From: Paralvinella palmiformis
Taxonomy: Eukaryota; Annelida; Polychaeta; Terebellida; Alvinellidae
Assembly (NCBI GenBank): GCA_025642065.1
Contig: JAODUP010000468.1
Coordinates: forward strand, 362,501 to 426,500
DNA length: 64,000 bases
Reading direction: 5' to 3'
The notes under the pieces were generated by a model. The model worked only from the letters and a program-made list of their open reading frames with translations, was not told the DNA's origin and searched no databases. The translations under genes were made by a program, and so were the position numbers. Below, piece after piece: positions 1 to 11,467 of this stretch (the stretch's first letter is position 1; each line of letters starts with the position of its first letter).

Positions 1-209
1 GAGAACATGTGAAGAGCTCAGATTTTACGTATCGTCTTTGTGTCGTTTACTTACCTGTTGTATTTTAAAAGGATAACATTTTCGTAAATAACATCTCGGG
101 AACTGAACAATAAAGCTCTTTGTAAAGAAGGAACAGGATCAAAATTTACTTAGTTATATCAATTATTTCTGAAACACAAATAATATACATATTCGTTGTC
201 GTTGTTGTC

Positions 210-218
210 ATAATTATT

Positions 219-249
<31 letters not shown>

Positions 250-282
250 GTATTATTAGTATTGTTATTACTATTATTATTA
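210..282. repeat. (ATT)n microsatellite
   Basis: Imperfect ATT trinucleotide run with GTATT interruptions. Such tails often mark old LINE 3' ends, but no element body is recognisable beside it. Confidence 0.9.
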
Positions 283-980
283 AATAATCTCATAGAGTAC
301 TACTCTTTTTTATCGTCATCCTCCAGACGACGGCTTACATTACTAAATTACATGAAGCTTCTTATGTACGAAACCTCATACTTTACTCTATACCATGATA
401 TTGTCTTAAACAAATACACACACATATACAACTCTTGGTTGATGATATTTTATTGACCTTTGAATGCCAAGTCTCTTTACTGACGTTAGTCCGCTGAAGC
501 ATCGTACGAATAATGACTGTATTTATTTCACTTCTATTCCATATTATCTCTTCTGTAGTTAATCAAACACATATACACAATATACTATAGTATATATTAG
601 CTAGATGATAACAATACCTCTATAGATCCGATGAGTAGCGTATCCCTATTGCTGCCTTACCTGACGTGTGGCAAATGGAATAATTAGAAGACAAAATGCA
701 GATCGTCTTATTATCCTGGTGTGTTATTCTTCTTCATTTGACAATTTATCTTATTTATTGAGTCTCTGACTAATTTGAGCAGTTTTCTCGTGATAAGTAT
801 TCTTAATTAGTATCCATGGCCGAGGTGTTAGCGTGGTCGGGCATATTCCTTTAGGATCGTGCTATGTTCGTAGAGGCATTTCGTTTCCGATTTATATTTT
901 TGCTGTTGTTGTTAATATGACAGTGTAACATATTTTACTCCCTCGCTGTCTTTCTGCGTGTGTATCTCTTCCCCCACTCT

Positions 981-1045
<65 letters not shown>

Positions 1046-2371
1046 TACACACTACATATACACACTGGAAATGAAAATAAGTCATTCTCGTAATGAAATG
1101 AGCTCCTCTTGCTAAGGTATTTATATGTTTTTACGAGTTTACTCTCCGTCATGGGTATGACTGATTAACAAGCAAACCGAGCACCCCATTCACTCAATTA
1201 TTGTTCAACAGATGCACATGTTTCGGATAGTCACAAATACCTTAGATGAAACCCATTAGAATGAATTATTTATATTTCAAATAATAATATATTGAACCAC
1301 TGTGAGTAGTTTCCAGTGACTTAATTTACATTATCCCCGGCCCCTGTTTCGGTATTCACAAATAACATCAGATGCACATGATCGAATATGATGCGGCGTT
1401 TTTCTACAGCTGCTCGTTGTCTTTTCAGGCTGTCTCTTAAGCTGACCGTTAAATGGAAGGCCCGAATGTTGTTTTGATACAAATTTCTGATTTTGCACGT
1501 TTTTCATCAATCGCATGAACTACGTCTGGGTGTTAGTGAGTGTACTCTCTTATAATATGGCGATGTTTGGTACTGAAATGTCACGAAAGATTAACCACGG
1601 TCACAATAATACTGTAAGCTTCTTTATGTACAGTTCAGTAGGCTACAGCAGCTTAGCGTAAGCATCGCGAATTTTCTTTGTTTATTTTGCGTACATCCTC
1701 TGAAAGACACTTTACACTTTCTTAATATCTTAGATTTGGTTCAGCTTTAAACGTAACCGATTTAGCTCACAATCCACGAAGCACTAGACCTTATAAATAC
1801 TAATAATCTTATGGTATAGCCGTCCTTTTCAGTAAGTATGTAGCTCACCACACCAAAAGGCAGAACTTGATACTTCGCTAAGGGAATATTTTCTCACCTA
1901 ATTACCAGTAGTTGCTGAGCCAGATTACACGGAATCATTATTCCTCATCGAGGCATCTTCTTTGGTGTGGTTCTGCGGTAACGGGTAACTGAATGTCACA
2001 GACAACAAACAACTACTCATCCGTATAATCCAACTTTAGGATAAAACCACGATCCAACGTTCGTTCAAACAACCTGTAAACGTTTTAGGTTTGGTATAAA
2101 GGCAAAGCTGTTTCTAGATTAGTGGATTGTTCATCGGGGCGTCTTAATATAATTAATCGGTGAAACATATCAATTTATTTAATGCATTTCTAATGTCGGA
2201 CAAAGGTGTTCCTACAACTATTTGGTCTTAAACTGTTAGCGTCTTCACGTGATTTTCGGTATGAACAAACATCGTTCAGTACAATCAAAAGGGGATGAAT
2301 GCGTGATAATGCACTTGTTTCAAATACTTTTAGTTGGAGGCATCTGTGTCAACACACAAGTATACAAACAA

Positions 2372-2425
<54 letters not shown>

Positions 2426-3529
2426 ACAATATATTTCTTCATATGCTATACACGTTCGATTCTGGTGTTTTATTTATTGTGTGATAAAGCTATAAATTAG
2501 CACACATGACGTATGTAAATAATGTTTCCATAATGCTGATATGTAATGTGGATGTTGTGACATCAGCCTTCCGGTGTGATATTTGTATTCATATTTATGA
2601 ACTATTTGAGATGTTTAAACACAATAATAAATATGTTAGTTATACCCGTGAATAGTACTGACATGTAACGGAAATTAACAAAAATAATGATACCATTTTA
2701 ATTATTGAGCACATTAGTTGTGTTATACGCAAACCAGTTCTTAATATTACAATGTTACAAATGCGTATTTGAGAGATATAACATGAATCCGAATTTTACA
2801 ATGATTATTAATTGTTTTATAGCTAGTAACATACCTAATGATAGGATTTACCCGTTGTAAGATAAATTAGAGTTGTATCAAGAGCAATATTGTATGTTAC
2901 TGCATATTATATAATAATGCATTTTTACCAAACAACCAATTGCGATTTATGATTATTAACATACTTGGTATATTCTATATTCTGGATTCCAAATATCTTC
3001 AGTCTGTACATATGTAGAGTTATAATCAAATAAGGTAGACTAGTCCTTAGTAATAGACATAACTAACTTCGGATTTTGTTGACGACAATTTCTACTCTTA
3101 TTTCAAATTTGATATCTTGATGTATAAATACATTGAGATACTTATATGATTCGACCTCTTTATTTATCTTATCATTCAGAGATAAATCCGCAGTTGAAGC
3201 AATACAAATTCTTTTATTTTTACCTGAAACTCAGTAATGTGCATGTAAGAATATTAAAACTGAAATTGGTTGTGTATTGAATGTGTCGACTGTTTATCGC
3301 TTATGTTTTATTAGAAACAGAAAGGACACTGACATACAACGTCGAAATACACGTCTTTGTTTAGTTATATTGGTTAATGTATGACGTGAGTCGATTGTAT
3401 CAGTGTATATGTTGGAGTATACCATGATAAACAGTGTCAAATGCCTTCTTCGGGTCCATAACAACTAGTAGATATTACAGAATACGAAATATTATTGTCT
3501 AGGAGAATAAATTATAAAATAAATAAAAC
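283..3529. other. Non-coding AT-rich stretch
   Basis: No credible coding exon seen. It holds an (AT)n tract at about 982-1040 and an (AC)n tract at about 2374-2422. Short open frames here are either simple-repeat translations or random. Confidence 0.6.
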
Positions 3530-3820
3530 AACACCTCTACGACCTAATGGGTAGAGGCTGGGACTATTTACCTTTGTTTATTATCATGCTGTGCGGGACG
3601 TCGAAGGATGGAATCCCGAGCGTGGCATTATAGTTAGAGTTGTTCATCTTATCAGTCAAATGGTAAGGTATTCTTCACCGAATATGTCATATTTTGTAAA
3701 TGATAAATTTGGACTAGTCGCCATGGTGAAGCAGTAAATTACAGATCAAATGTGTCTCCATCATTTCAGGTAGCCAGCCACTTAATATAATTCTCATTTC
3801 GGACATTGCTGTTGTTGTTG

Positions 3821-3873
<53 letters not shown>

Positions 3874-3905
3874 GTTATTATTATCAATGTTATTATTATA
3901 ATTAT
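3530..3905 (+). repeat. Composite tRNA-headed repeat with GTT/ATT tail
   Basis: A tRNA-like head has a box A-like segment near 3540-3558 (CCTAATGGGTAGAGGC) and a weak box B-like segment near 3608-3622. A body follows, including GGTGAAGCAGTAAATTACAG near 3725, and the unit ends in a (GTT)n(ATT)n tail at about 3810-3905. The body 3' part recurs in diverged form at 54.3 kb, which argues for a dispersed SINE-type element. The outer boundaries are approximate. Confidence 0.5.
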
Positions 3906-3910
3906 TATAA

Positions 3911-4406
3911 TATTAATCTACTTGTTGATGAAAGTGTTTATTGAGAAAGTGTCTGCTAATTGGGTGTATTAACATTGGCCTATTGTTTGTAATGTCATAT
4001 ATTGTCCTCTTCTAGATTAATATTGACATGTGAACATTGTCCCAGTAAGATGATATCTCTCCAGATGTGGGATACAAGTTGATCATCTACGTAACGCTGT
4101 CGCTTAAGGCAGGTGCTGCTGTTTTCAGTATCCTAGTTGTCCTAGTTGGGATGCTGTCCAGACGACCTATGGGCCAAAAGGTGAATGAGCAGTTTATTCA
4201 CATCTTCCGTTGAGATGGTTTGGAAGCTGAATTTATTTTCTATTGTGTTAGTTTTGTTAAGGTTGGTTCGGCACTCTTGTCAATTAGATTCAGTTCAATG
4301 TTCTCTCATGTTTAGCCTTAGTCTTATGTTCGAATAGTCACATGGCTAATTGAAGTAGGACACACATGTACACACAAACACACCCCGCGCTCATACACCG
4401 TGCGCG

Positions 4407-4474
<68 letters not shown>

Positions 4475-5160
4475 AGACACTTACGCACTCACGTGAGCCC
4501 ATCACAAACAGCCACATATAGGGTGGCAGTTTGTTTTCCTTATCATTCTTCATGAGCTATTTCGACTAATACGTTCAGTATTCTTTGATACGAAATCATT
4601 TCTAATTAATTTGTAGGTTTATGGAAACGGAATTGAATCAACCTGTCATCGATTTTTATTTCATGTACTATTTGGTTCAGTAATCACATATGAGTTTCGT
4701 AGATTATCTTCATTCTAGAAAAGTGAATAGCAACGGTCACTAAACAAATAAGTAATCCCCTAAGCTTAGCCACAATATTCTAAAATTAATAGTATTGCTA
4801 GAAGTAGTGGTCGTTATACTAGCGGTAGTGGTAGTAGATGGGGTGAGGAGGAGGGGGAAGAATGAATAAGAGGAGTAATACCCAAATAGGAAACTAATTG
4901 GAAAAAAGAAACATTATGGTTGACCTAGGTGAAAAGAATCATTGTAAAAAGACAAATTAGACATTAAAAATCTAATTAGACATTATTCAGAAAAGAAAGG
5001 TTTACCTATTTTTGTGCGTACAAGATACCATCATGTGACTGGCCTAAACATAGCTGAGATAATAAACTTGTTTCTGTAATAAATAGTTCAATTGTTTTTG
5101 CTTCTAACAAAGAATGAAAATAATGGAATATTAATGAAACTAATTTTCAAAGTTGATAGC
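3911..5160. other. Non-coding stretch with CA/TA repeat
   Basis: No gene recognised. A compound (CA)n(TA)n repeat lies at about 4403-4472. The rest is unique-looking AT-rich sequence. Confidence 0.6.
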
Positions 5161-5170
5161 TCTTATATAC

Positions 5171-5278
5171 TAGTGCTACTACTACTACTACTACTACTAT
5201 TAAAGGCACTTCTACTACTATTACTACTACTACTACTATTACTAATACTACTAATTCTACAAGTAGTTATTGTACTAA

Positions 5279-5314
<36 letters not shown>

Positions 5315-5640
5315 AATTACTACTATTACTACTACTACTACTAGCAGTTGTAATAATAGTAGTAGCAGTAATATTTCTTCTACTACTGCTACTACTACTA
5401 CTACTTCTACTACTACTACTACTACTTCTACGACTTACAGTTGTAATTGTAGTAGCAGTAACATTTATTCTACTACTACTACTACTACTTCTACTACTAC
5501 TACTACTAGTACTACTACTACTACAATTACTACTATTACTACTACTACTACTAGCAGTTGTAATAATAGTAGTAGCAGTAATATTTCTTCTACTACTGCT
5601 ACTACTACTACTACTACTTCTACTACTAGTAGCACCAGTA
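5171..5640 (+). repeat. CTA-rich low-complexity block with 210-bp higher-order period
   Basis: Mostly CTA trinucleotides. A non-repetitive marker (TAGCAGTTGTAATAATAG plus AGTAGCAGTAATATTTCTTC) occurs at about 5341 and again at about 5551, with a diverged middle copy near 5438. The block was therefore partly duplicated as a unit. The apparent leucine-rich open frame across it is a repeat translation and not a gene. Confidence 0.9.
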
Positions 5641-5860
5641 TTTCTGCTATCAATAAAAGCCCACTTCCTCTTTTACTATTGGTTTATTTTTTATCTAGTT
5701 GATAGTGCGATTAGCCACATACTTGAAGTACTTCGGTTCAAACGCTAGCTGATGTATGTCTTAATGATGCTTCAGCTATCATTTCGCCTTATTACCTTTG
5801 GTGATTTTTGGCTTTTTGGCTAACCATATTAATACAAGTGGTCACGAGTACGTAACGTTT

Positions 5861-5917
5861 TACTACTAATACTACTACTTCTACCACTACTACCACTACT
5901 ACTATTACTACTGCTAC
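5861..5917 (+). repeat. (CTA)n microsatellite
   Basis: Imperfect CTA/CCA trinucleotide run, probably related to the larger CTA block about 220 bp upstream. Confidence 0.8.
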
Positions 5918-6996
5918 AAACATTCTTCTGATACGGACAATAATTAACTACTTAATAAAACTCTTCACTCCAGTACGACTCATGCTTTGACACAGTTAGG
6001 AATTCGGCAATCGTCTCCCGGGTACAGTCAGCATTTTATAGAACATCAAAGAACTCCTCACATAGATCATATTATTGATAATTTTATGAAACTAATGAAA
6101 CACTTCAAAATAAACACGCCGACTTGAGCTAGATGCTTGCCATAAGAAGAGAGATGTTTGTGACACGCCGACTTGAGCTAGATGCTTGCTATAAGAAGAG
6201 AGATGTTTGTGACGTGTTTTGAATCTGTTGTGCCATGATTAAATCTGAATCGGACTTGTATTCTTTAATTAATGCATAGTAATTATATAATTCCGGAAAC
6301 TTATAATGTTGTGTACTAGGCCTTTCTAGGAGAGTTATTTGTTTAGAGATACCCGCTGGAGTTCCGTACTGAACCTGATATGGAGGTCTGCCAAAACTGG
6401 GCTTTGTGTTCAATAAACCAGAATTTACAATTTCAAACATTCATTTGTATAATACCCAAGTATTAACATCGATCTGAAGATTGGATTAAGTGGAGAACTG
6501 GCAAATATATGTCAGAAAAGACAATGACCTGATCACGCTCTTTATATTAAACGATGAAGCAGTTCTTTGTAGCTCGAGAGAAACAGTAAGCAGTTTCGAT
6601 GTCTTCCGTAAAGACACAGTATTACGGGCTTAGCTGTCTGGGCGATCCCGAATGTAGGGCGAACATGACCCGACATATTTGTATTGTCAATAGAACTAAG
6701 TTAATATTTTCGATGTGCTATTATAAAAGAATGATTGCTTCTGATAATCTGATAGGGATTATCGTAAGCCAGTGTAATCTATGGTAAATAATTGACTAAT
6801 AGTTTTGGATAATCGATATCAGTAATATGGCATGTGCTATAGAATGATGTTCCCGAATATTGTAGACAAATCTTATTTTATCACTTCACAAAAACTGCAC
6901 GCAGAAATAAATGATAAATTCAAAGCCTGGATCCTAAGAGTTATTCAAATAAGCATTTTGAATAATATAATTATTGAAGCCAACTCTATTAGGTAG

Positions 6997-6999
<3 letters not shown>
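5918..6999. other. Non-coding stretch
   Basis: Apart from the 49-bp tandem duplication at 6114-6212 there is no recognisable feature. An ATG-started minus-strand frame (6189-6440) partly overlaps that duplication and matches no family I know. Confidence 0.5.
6114..6212 (+). repeat. Tandem duplication, 49-bp unit
   Basis: Two adjacent copies starting at 6114 and 6163 share ACACGCCGACTTGAGCTAGA and what follows. They differ at one position (GCCATAAG versus GCTATAAG), so the duplication is recent. Confidence 0.92.
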
Positions 7000-7046
<47 letters not shown>

Positions 7047-7108
7047 GGGTGTATCTGATTGTGTGTGTGTGCGCGCGTGTGTGTGTGCGCCTGTGTGTGT
7101 GTGTGCTT
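7000..7108 (+). repeat. Compound (TA)n(GT)n microsatellite
   Basis: A TA tract at about 7001-7044 is followed by interrupted GT/GC dinucleotides to about 7108. Confidence 0.9.
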
Positions 7109-7427
7109 GCGCACGCGGAGAGAGCTAGAGCGAGAGAGGGATTAAGTGAATGTATTAGCTTATTAGCTTTCCTAATTAGGACAATTCTTTTTACAATTTG
7201 TTAAAGAAAGGTTATTTATTTACAATCACTAAATTTTTACTACATGCACCTTCTAACATTTTGAATCATATACAATATATCAGTATATATATTTTGTCTT
7301 CCGTAGATGTCATTAGATGTTTCTACTTCCCCCCCCCATCTTGATCATTATCCCCAGCAATGTCAACAAACATACACAATAAATAAACTCTGAAATGGAA
7401 ACAACATTGGCCTATGTTCTATGAAAG

Positions 7428-7619
7428 AACAGGCGCCTCCATGGTCTATCAGTAGAGTGTTGGACCACAGATCACTACCACCCGTGTTCGAATCTCGGCG
7501 TGGGAATATCTGAAGGTTGTTTCATCTTTGACGTCGCTTCATTAGCTTTTGATGTCGTGCGGTCCATTTAGCCTATCATGTGCACAGAAGTGGCCGCAAA
7601 ACACCAATCACCGTCATCA
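7428..7619 (+). mobile_element. SINE family A copy 1 (tRNA-derived, full length)
   Basis: Non-autonomous retrotransposon. The tRNA-like head starts GGCGCCTCC at 7431 and has box A-like TGGTCTATCAGTAG (7441-7454) and box B-like GTTCGAATCTC (7485-7495), an internal Pol III promoter. The body ends GGCCGCAAAACACCAATCA with a short ATC tail. An 11-bp direct repeat TCTATGAAAGA at 7417-7427 and 7620-7630 is the likely target-site duplication. This is the only plus-strand copy of the family in the window. Confidence 0.88.
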
Positions 7620-7795
7620 TCTATGAAAGATGTCTTATGAACGGCGTCTTGTTTAACTGTGTTGTATGTCTAATAGCTATAACATCCACCAGCAATGCAT
7701 ATACATTCCTTTATGTGTGTCAGATTATGAAGTCAGTTATCTTATTGAAATATGTATGAGTCTCTGAACTGTCTACGGAAGAAAACTCGATGAGA

Positions 7796-7943
7796 TGATG
7801 ATGATGATGAGCGACCTCCAAAGGTAATGAGACGAAGTGAAAGACGAAACAACCTTCAGATATGCCCACGCCGGGATTCGAACACGGGTGGTAGTAATAT
7901 GTGGTCCAACACGCTACCGCTAGACCACGGAGGCGCCCCCTGA
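7796..7943 (-). mobile_element. SINE family A copy 2 (3' body missing)
   Basis: On the minus strand the head is complete (CCTCCGTGGTCTAGCGGTAG, box B TTCGAATCCC). The body stops near AGGTCGCTC and passes directly into an ATC-type tail, so about 60 bp of the usual 3' region are absent. A perfect 14-bp direct repeat, AAAACTCGATGAGA, flanks it at 7782-7795 and 7944-7957. It faces copy 1 across about 175 bp. Confidence 0.88.
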
Positions 7944-7957
7944 AAAACTCGATGAGA

Positions 7958-8859
7958 CCAGCGATGATAGTAGTTAATGTGAAATATGTGATCTGTTCCA
8001 TTAATACTTGGTATTAGGGTTAGATGAAATTATACATGTATACCAAGAACACGCACACATGCAAACAAGTATACTGATATATTACATGTTGACAGAAAGG
8101 GTAATAAAATAACAAACAAACAAATACAAACAAAATGCAAAATAAAGACATACATATAATGACAGATAAGGACTGATTTGTAAAGAGGTTGTTACCATGT
8201 CAACGAACTTAGGACCTATTGCCTTCTTGATATTTTGGGCGACTATTAATTTTGTCACCATCACCACACCATCATCATCAATATCATCATCACCATCATC
8301 ATCACCAACGCTATTGGAAATTTTAAATTAACTTATCAGCAACTTGTTACCGACAGCATATAAGAATATCTCGGTCATCAACAGCTACTAATAACATTAT
8401 ATTATCTCCACGGAGACTTCTTTAGTTGCCTAGGATATATATTGCCGATTATTACCCATTTAACTCCTGCGATAACACCTTAATCTCCATTCATCACGAA
8501 GCTAAGATTAGTTGGCAATGATCATTAGTTTTAAGTATGATATATGAAGGTCGTTTTGTCATGTTGTTTACAGTGTGTCTCTCTGTCTCCGTATTATCTC
8601 TCTCGCTGATGTCCAATCCCTCGGTACAGTTATGGCACCAATTCTATCACCATATAGAGTTTTCCATTCTTTATAGGCGTGGATATTTATCGGAGTGGAT
8701 ATCCAACAAATAAACAATAAGCTTGTTAATCAGCCATTGTGTCGTGTTGTGAGGGAAGGATAGCTTATACCCAGCATCAATGTCATATATATTGTCTGCG
8801 AGACGCGACAGTGATTTATTACGGTAGACAAACAAAAGATAAATGATGCTCATCACGCG

Positions 8860-8896
<37 letters not shown>

Positions 8897-9059
8897 GTGT
8901 GTGTGTGTGTGTGTGTGTGTTTGGGTGTGTATGTGTGTGTGTGTGATGGTGTATGTGTGTGTGTGTGTGTGTGTGTGACTGGGGGGGGGATTCTATTGGA
9001 ATATCAAGTTTAATGTTCAGCCGGACCAAATGTGTTTATTGGATAGACACAAGGTAATG
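7958..9059. other. Non-coding stretch with simple repeats
   Basis: Contains an ATC/ACC-rich run (about 8256-8310) and a (TA)n then interrupted (GT)n compound tract (about 8863-8975). No gene recognised. Confidence 0.6.
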
Positions 9060-9330
9060 AATCCTCACCAAACAACTCTGTTCCTGTTCTACAGATCGCC
9101 GCTGGACGAGTTTACCCAAGCGGACAGCGGTTACCCGCGCCCGCGAGTAATCACGGATACCCACAAAAGACGGGTCAGCGGATGCGGACGGGTGCGGGTA
9201 CGATTTAACATGTGCGGGGCGGGTGTGGGTACCCAAATGGTAAATTCTGCGGAAACTATGCGGGTCGTGTGAATAGATTTGCGGGTATGTTTGCATTTCC
9301 ATAATTACATCGTCGATAAATCACCATCTT
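9060..9330 (+). repeat. Dispersed repeat copy with GC-rich core
   Basis: The segment from about 9068 (ACCAAACAACTCTGTTCCTG) resembles 9897-9950, so this is one of two diverged copies of a repeat. Unlike its AT-rich surroundings it carries a core (about 9130-9240) of GCGGGTGCGGGTAC-type motifs and their complements. That resembles ends of some DNA transposons, but the family is not identified. Confidence 0.5.
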
Positions 9331-9726
9331 GCTGATTATTTAGGTCATTCATGCATTAACGGTCAAAAGTGTTGGTAAGAACATTATAAAATGTAGAGTT
9401 TATCTGCCGCTAAGCCTTGATCACTTATCAACCATCTTACAGTATGACTGAAACCAAAGGTCATACACTGATGATATCATTATTTAGTCAGAAAGCAACT
9501 GTAACTACTAGATGGTTGAATTTCTAATTATAACAATCTTTATGATTATACATATTTATTTTGGTTGTCTTATTAATTTTTATCTAAATGATTAATTGGT
9601 GTAGGTTTATGCGAACTAATTCTCCAATCTGCATACACAAATCTTATACCATTAGGTGAGTTATAATTGTTTTTAAATGACTACCTGACGACTATATTAA
9701 CAGAACAATACAATTATATATACACA

Positions 9727-9875
<149 letters not shown>

Positions 9876-9889
9876 ATACATATATATTT

Positions 9890-9985
9890 TGATGGTCAAC
9901 CAAGCTACTGCGTTCCTGTTCTATAGATCACCATGGGGCAGTTACCCACACCATATAGAACACCATATGCTAATCGATAAATGAA
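9890..9985 (+). repeat. Dispersed repeat, second diverged copy
   Basis: ACCAAGCTACTGCGTTCCTG onward matches the start of the repeat at 9068 with scattered differences. Both translate to the shared peptide FLFYRSP. The GC-rich core of the first copy is missing. Confidence 0.5.
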
Positions 9986-10004
9986 ACATATTTATCATAT
10001 TTGT

Positions 10005-10130
10005 TTTTTAACAATGTTTTTATTTTACGGCCACAATTGGGTCCTTTCGTAGACTAAATTAGTCAATAAACCTTCAAACAGGTAAACAGAAGAACTGAGA
10101 GATGAAACATGCTTCAGTCGCGTTAACTCT
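10005..10130 (-). mobile_element. SINE family A copy, degenerate
   Basis: TTTTACGGCCAC, then GTAGACTAAAT and GAGATGAAACATGCTTCAG, occur in the same order as in the intact minus-strand copies. The tRNA head is lost or unrecognisable. An old fragment. Confidence 0.6.
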
Positions 10131-11150
10131 ACCAAGCCTCGCTACTAGTTCGCCATGCGTTCTATGCCCTATTTCTGTTTTGATAGAAAATCGTCTGTAT
10201 ATAATAACTAGCCATTGATTTACAGGCTATAATATGTGGCTAGTATCTATTTGATTTACTTGTCATGGCATCTTTCCATTCATTTTTAGGTTAACTCCTG
10301 TGTATTCTTTTGCCGTCGAAATTCAATCGGGAGAGTGATGGAGGGAATCGTATAATTTTAATATGAATATGGCTAATCGCCTGCCTGTCAAATATTCTGG
10401 TAGAAGCTAGCAGTCATTACAATAAACAAGCTCAAGAAAGACAAATGTTTTATTGAAGAAGTTGGATTAGTCTTTGTCATTCCCACCTGAAATTTGCGAC
10501 ATTCAGAATGGAATCCTATTCACCGAAGCATAAGCTATGCGTTAAGTAAATAAGCAGAGCAAGGAAAGAATACTTCCATCGCTTAAATAATGTATGCATC
10601 TCTGTTTAGTGCTTTAACATGGGAACTTCCAACTGGAGGCTGTGTGTTATGGATGTGGATAGAGACGTGCCAGATTAGGGATAACCTTCAAACATCATGG
10701 TACATGTCGCAGGATAATGGACAATGGAAAGACAACAACACACTCTCTTACCAACAGTCGCGCGCCCTCACATAAGCACACATACAAGCTCACACACACA
10801 CATACACACGCACACACACACACACCGATGTTCAAGCAGGGACGGACCCGTCTGAGAAGAGAACACCAAAGTGCTCCTAACCATCTGATTAATTCGATTT
10901 AATTAAACGTCAACATTTGGGCCCGAGCTTCACAGTTCATTCGGCATAACACACGCTACGTCAACTACGTGTAGCTAACGACCCGGGCCAGCTACAAGAC
11001 TTCTGTCGACACGCGGCAGACATTATGCTCCGATCTTGTGCAGATATACCATGGGCGGAGGCAATAATCTAGACGCAAATCACAGGAAGCGCGATCACCC
11101 GAGGACGCGGTCTTCTCTCTCTCTGGCGGCTGATACGAATAGAAGCGAGG
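10131..11150. other. Upstream flank of receptor 1
   Basis: No exon recognised. A (CA)n tract lies at about 10785-10826. From about 10,920 GC content and CpG density rise towards the TATA box of receptor 1, so the last 230 bp probably belong to its promoter. Confidence 0.5.
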
Positions 11151-11153
11151 CCA

Positions 11154-11160
11154 TATATAA
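11154..11160 (+). promoter_or_regulatory. TATA box candidate for receptor 1
   Basis: TATATAA sits in a GC-rich setting 308 bp upstream of the ATG. A start site about 30 bp downstream would give a roughly 280-nt unspliced leader. Only motif and position support it. Confidence 0.45.
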
Positions 11161-11467
11161 GGTGCTGGTGGTGGTGACGAGCTGCGCGTTGACCAGAATT
11201 GACGACGGGCCAGCTAGTTTGGAAAGATGGGAAACGTTAGATTAAAGCGAGCGAATAGCTGTTTGTTTTAGTATCAACGCCGGTTCTATGTCATACGTTT
11301 GGTAAAGTTATGGATCGATCTTCGAATCGAGAGGCGTTCGTCGAAGGATACAATCAACTGTATCGGGCTATCGTCGTGAATGTGCTAACGTTGAAGCGAG
11401 AATGACGATTACAATTCAAAGGTGAAGACCACGAGAAACATTCGAATTGCGGTCCACTGAAAATAAA

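Noticed and set aside
825..865. tRNA box A-like sequence (TGGCCGAGGTGTTAGCG)
   Set aside because: No box B at the right distance and no tRNA fold; at most a SINE scrap.
5092..5748. 218-residue leucine-rich frame
   Set aside because: Translation of a CTA trinucleotide repeat; no conserved non-repeat part.
6189..6440. 83-codon minus-strand frame with ATG
   Set aside because: Overlaps a recent 49-bp duplication at its end, has no recognised domain and no splice or promoter support.
7431..7505. Genuine tRNA gene
   Set aside because: Boxes A and B are present, but arms do not pair well and the sequence continues into a repeated SINE body with target duplications.
11447..11467. Upstream 7-codon extension of receptor 1 starting with TTG
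   Set aside because: Animal genes start at ATG; the ATG at 11468 has a good context. The same reasoning removed a GTG-led extension of receptor 2 (23161-23232) and a TTG-led one of receptor 3 (51375-51389).
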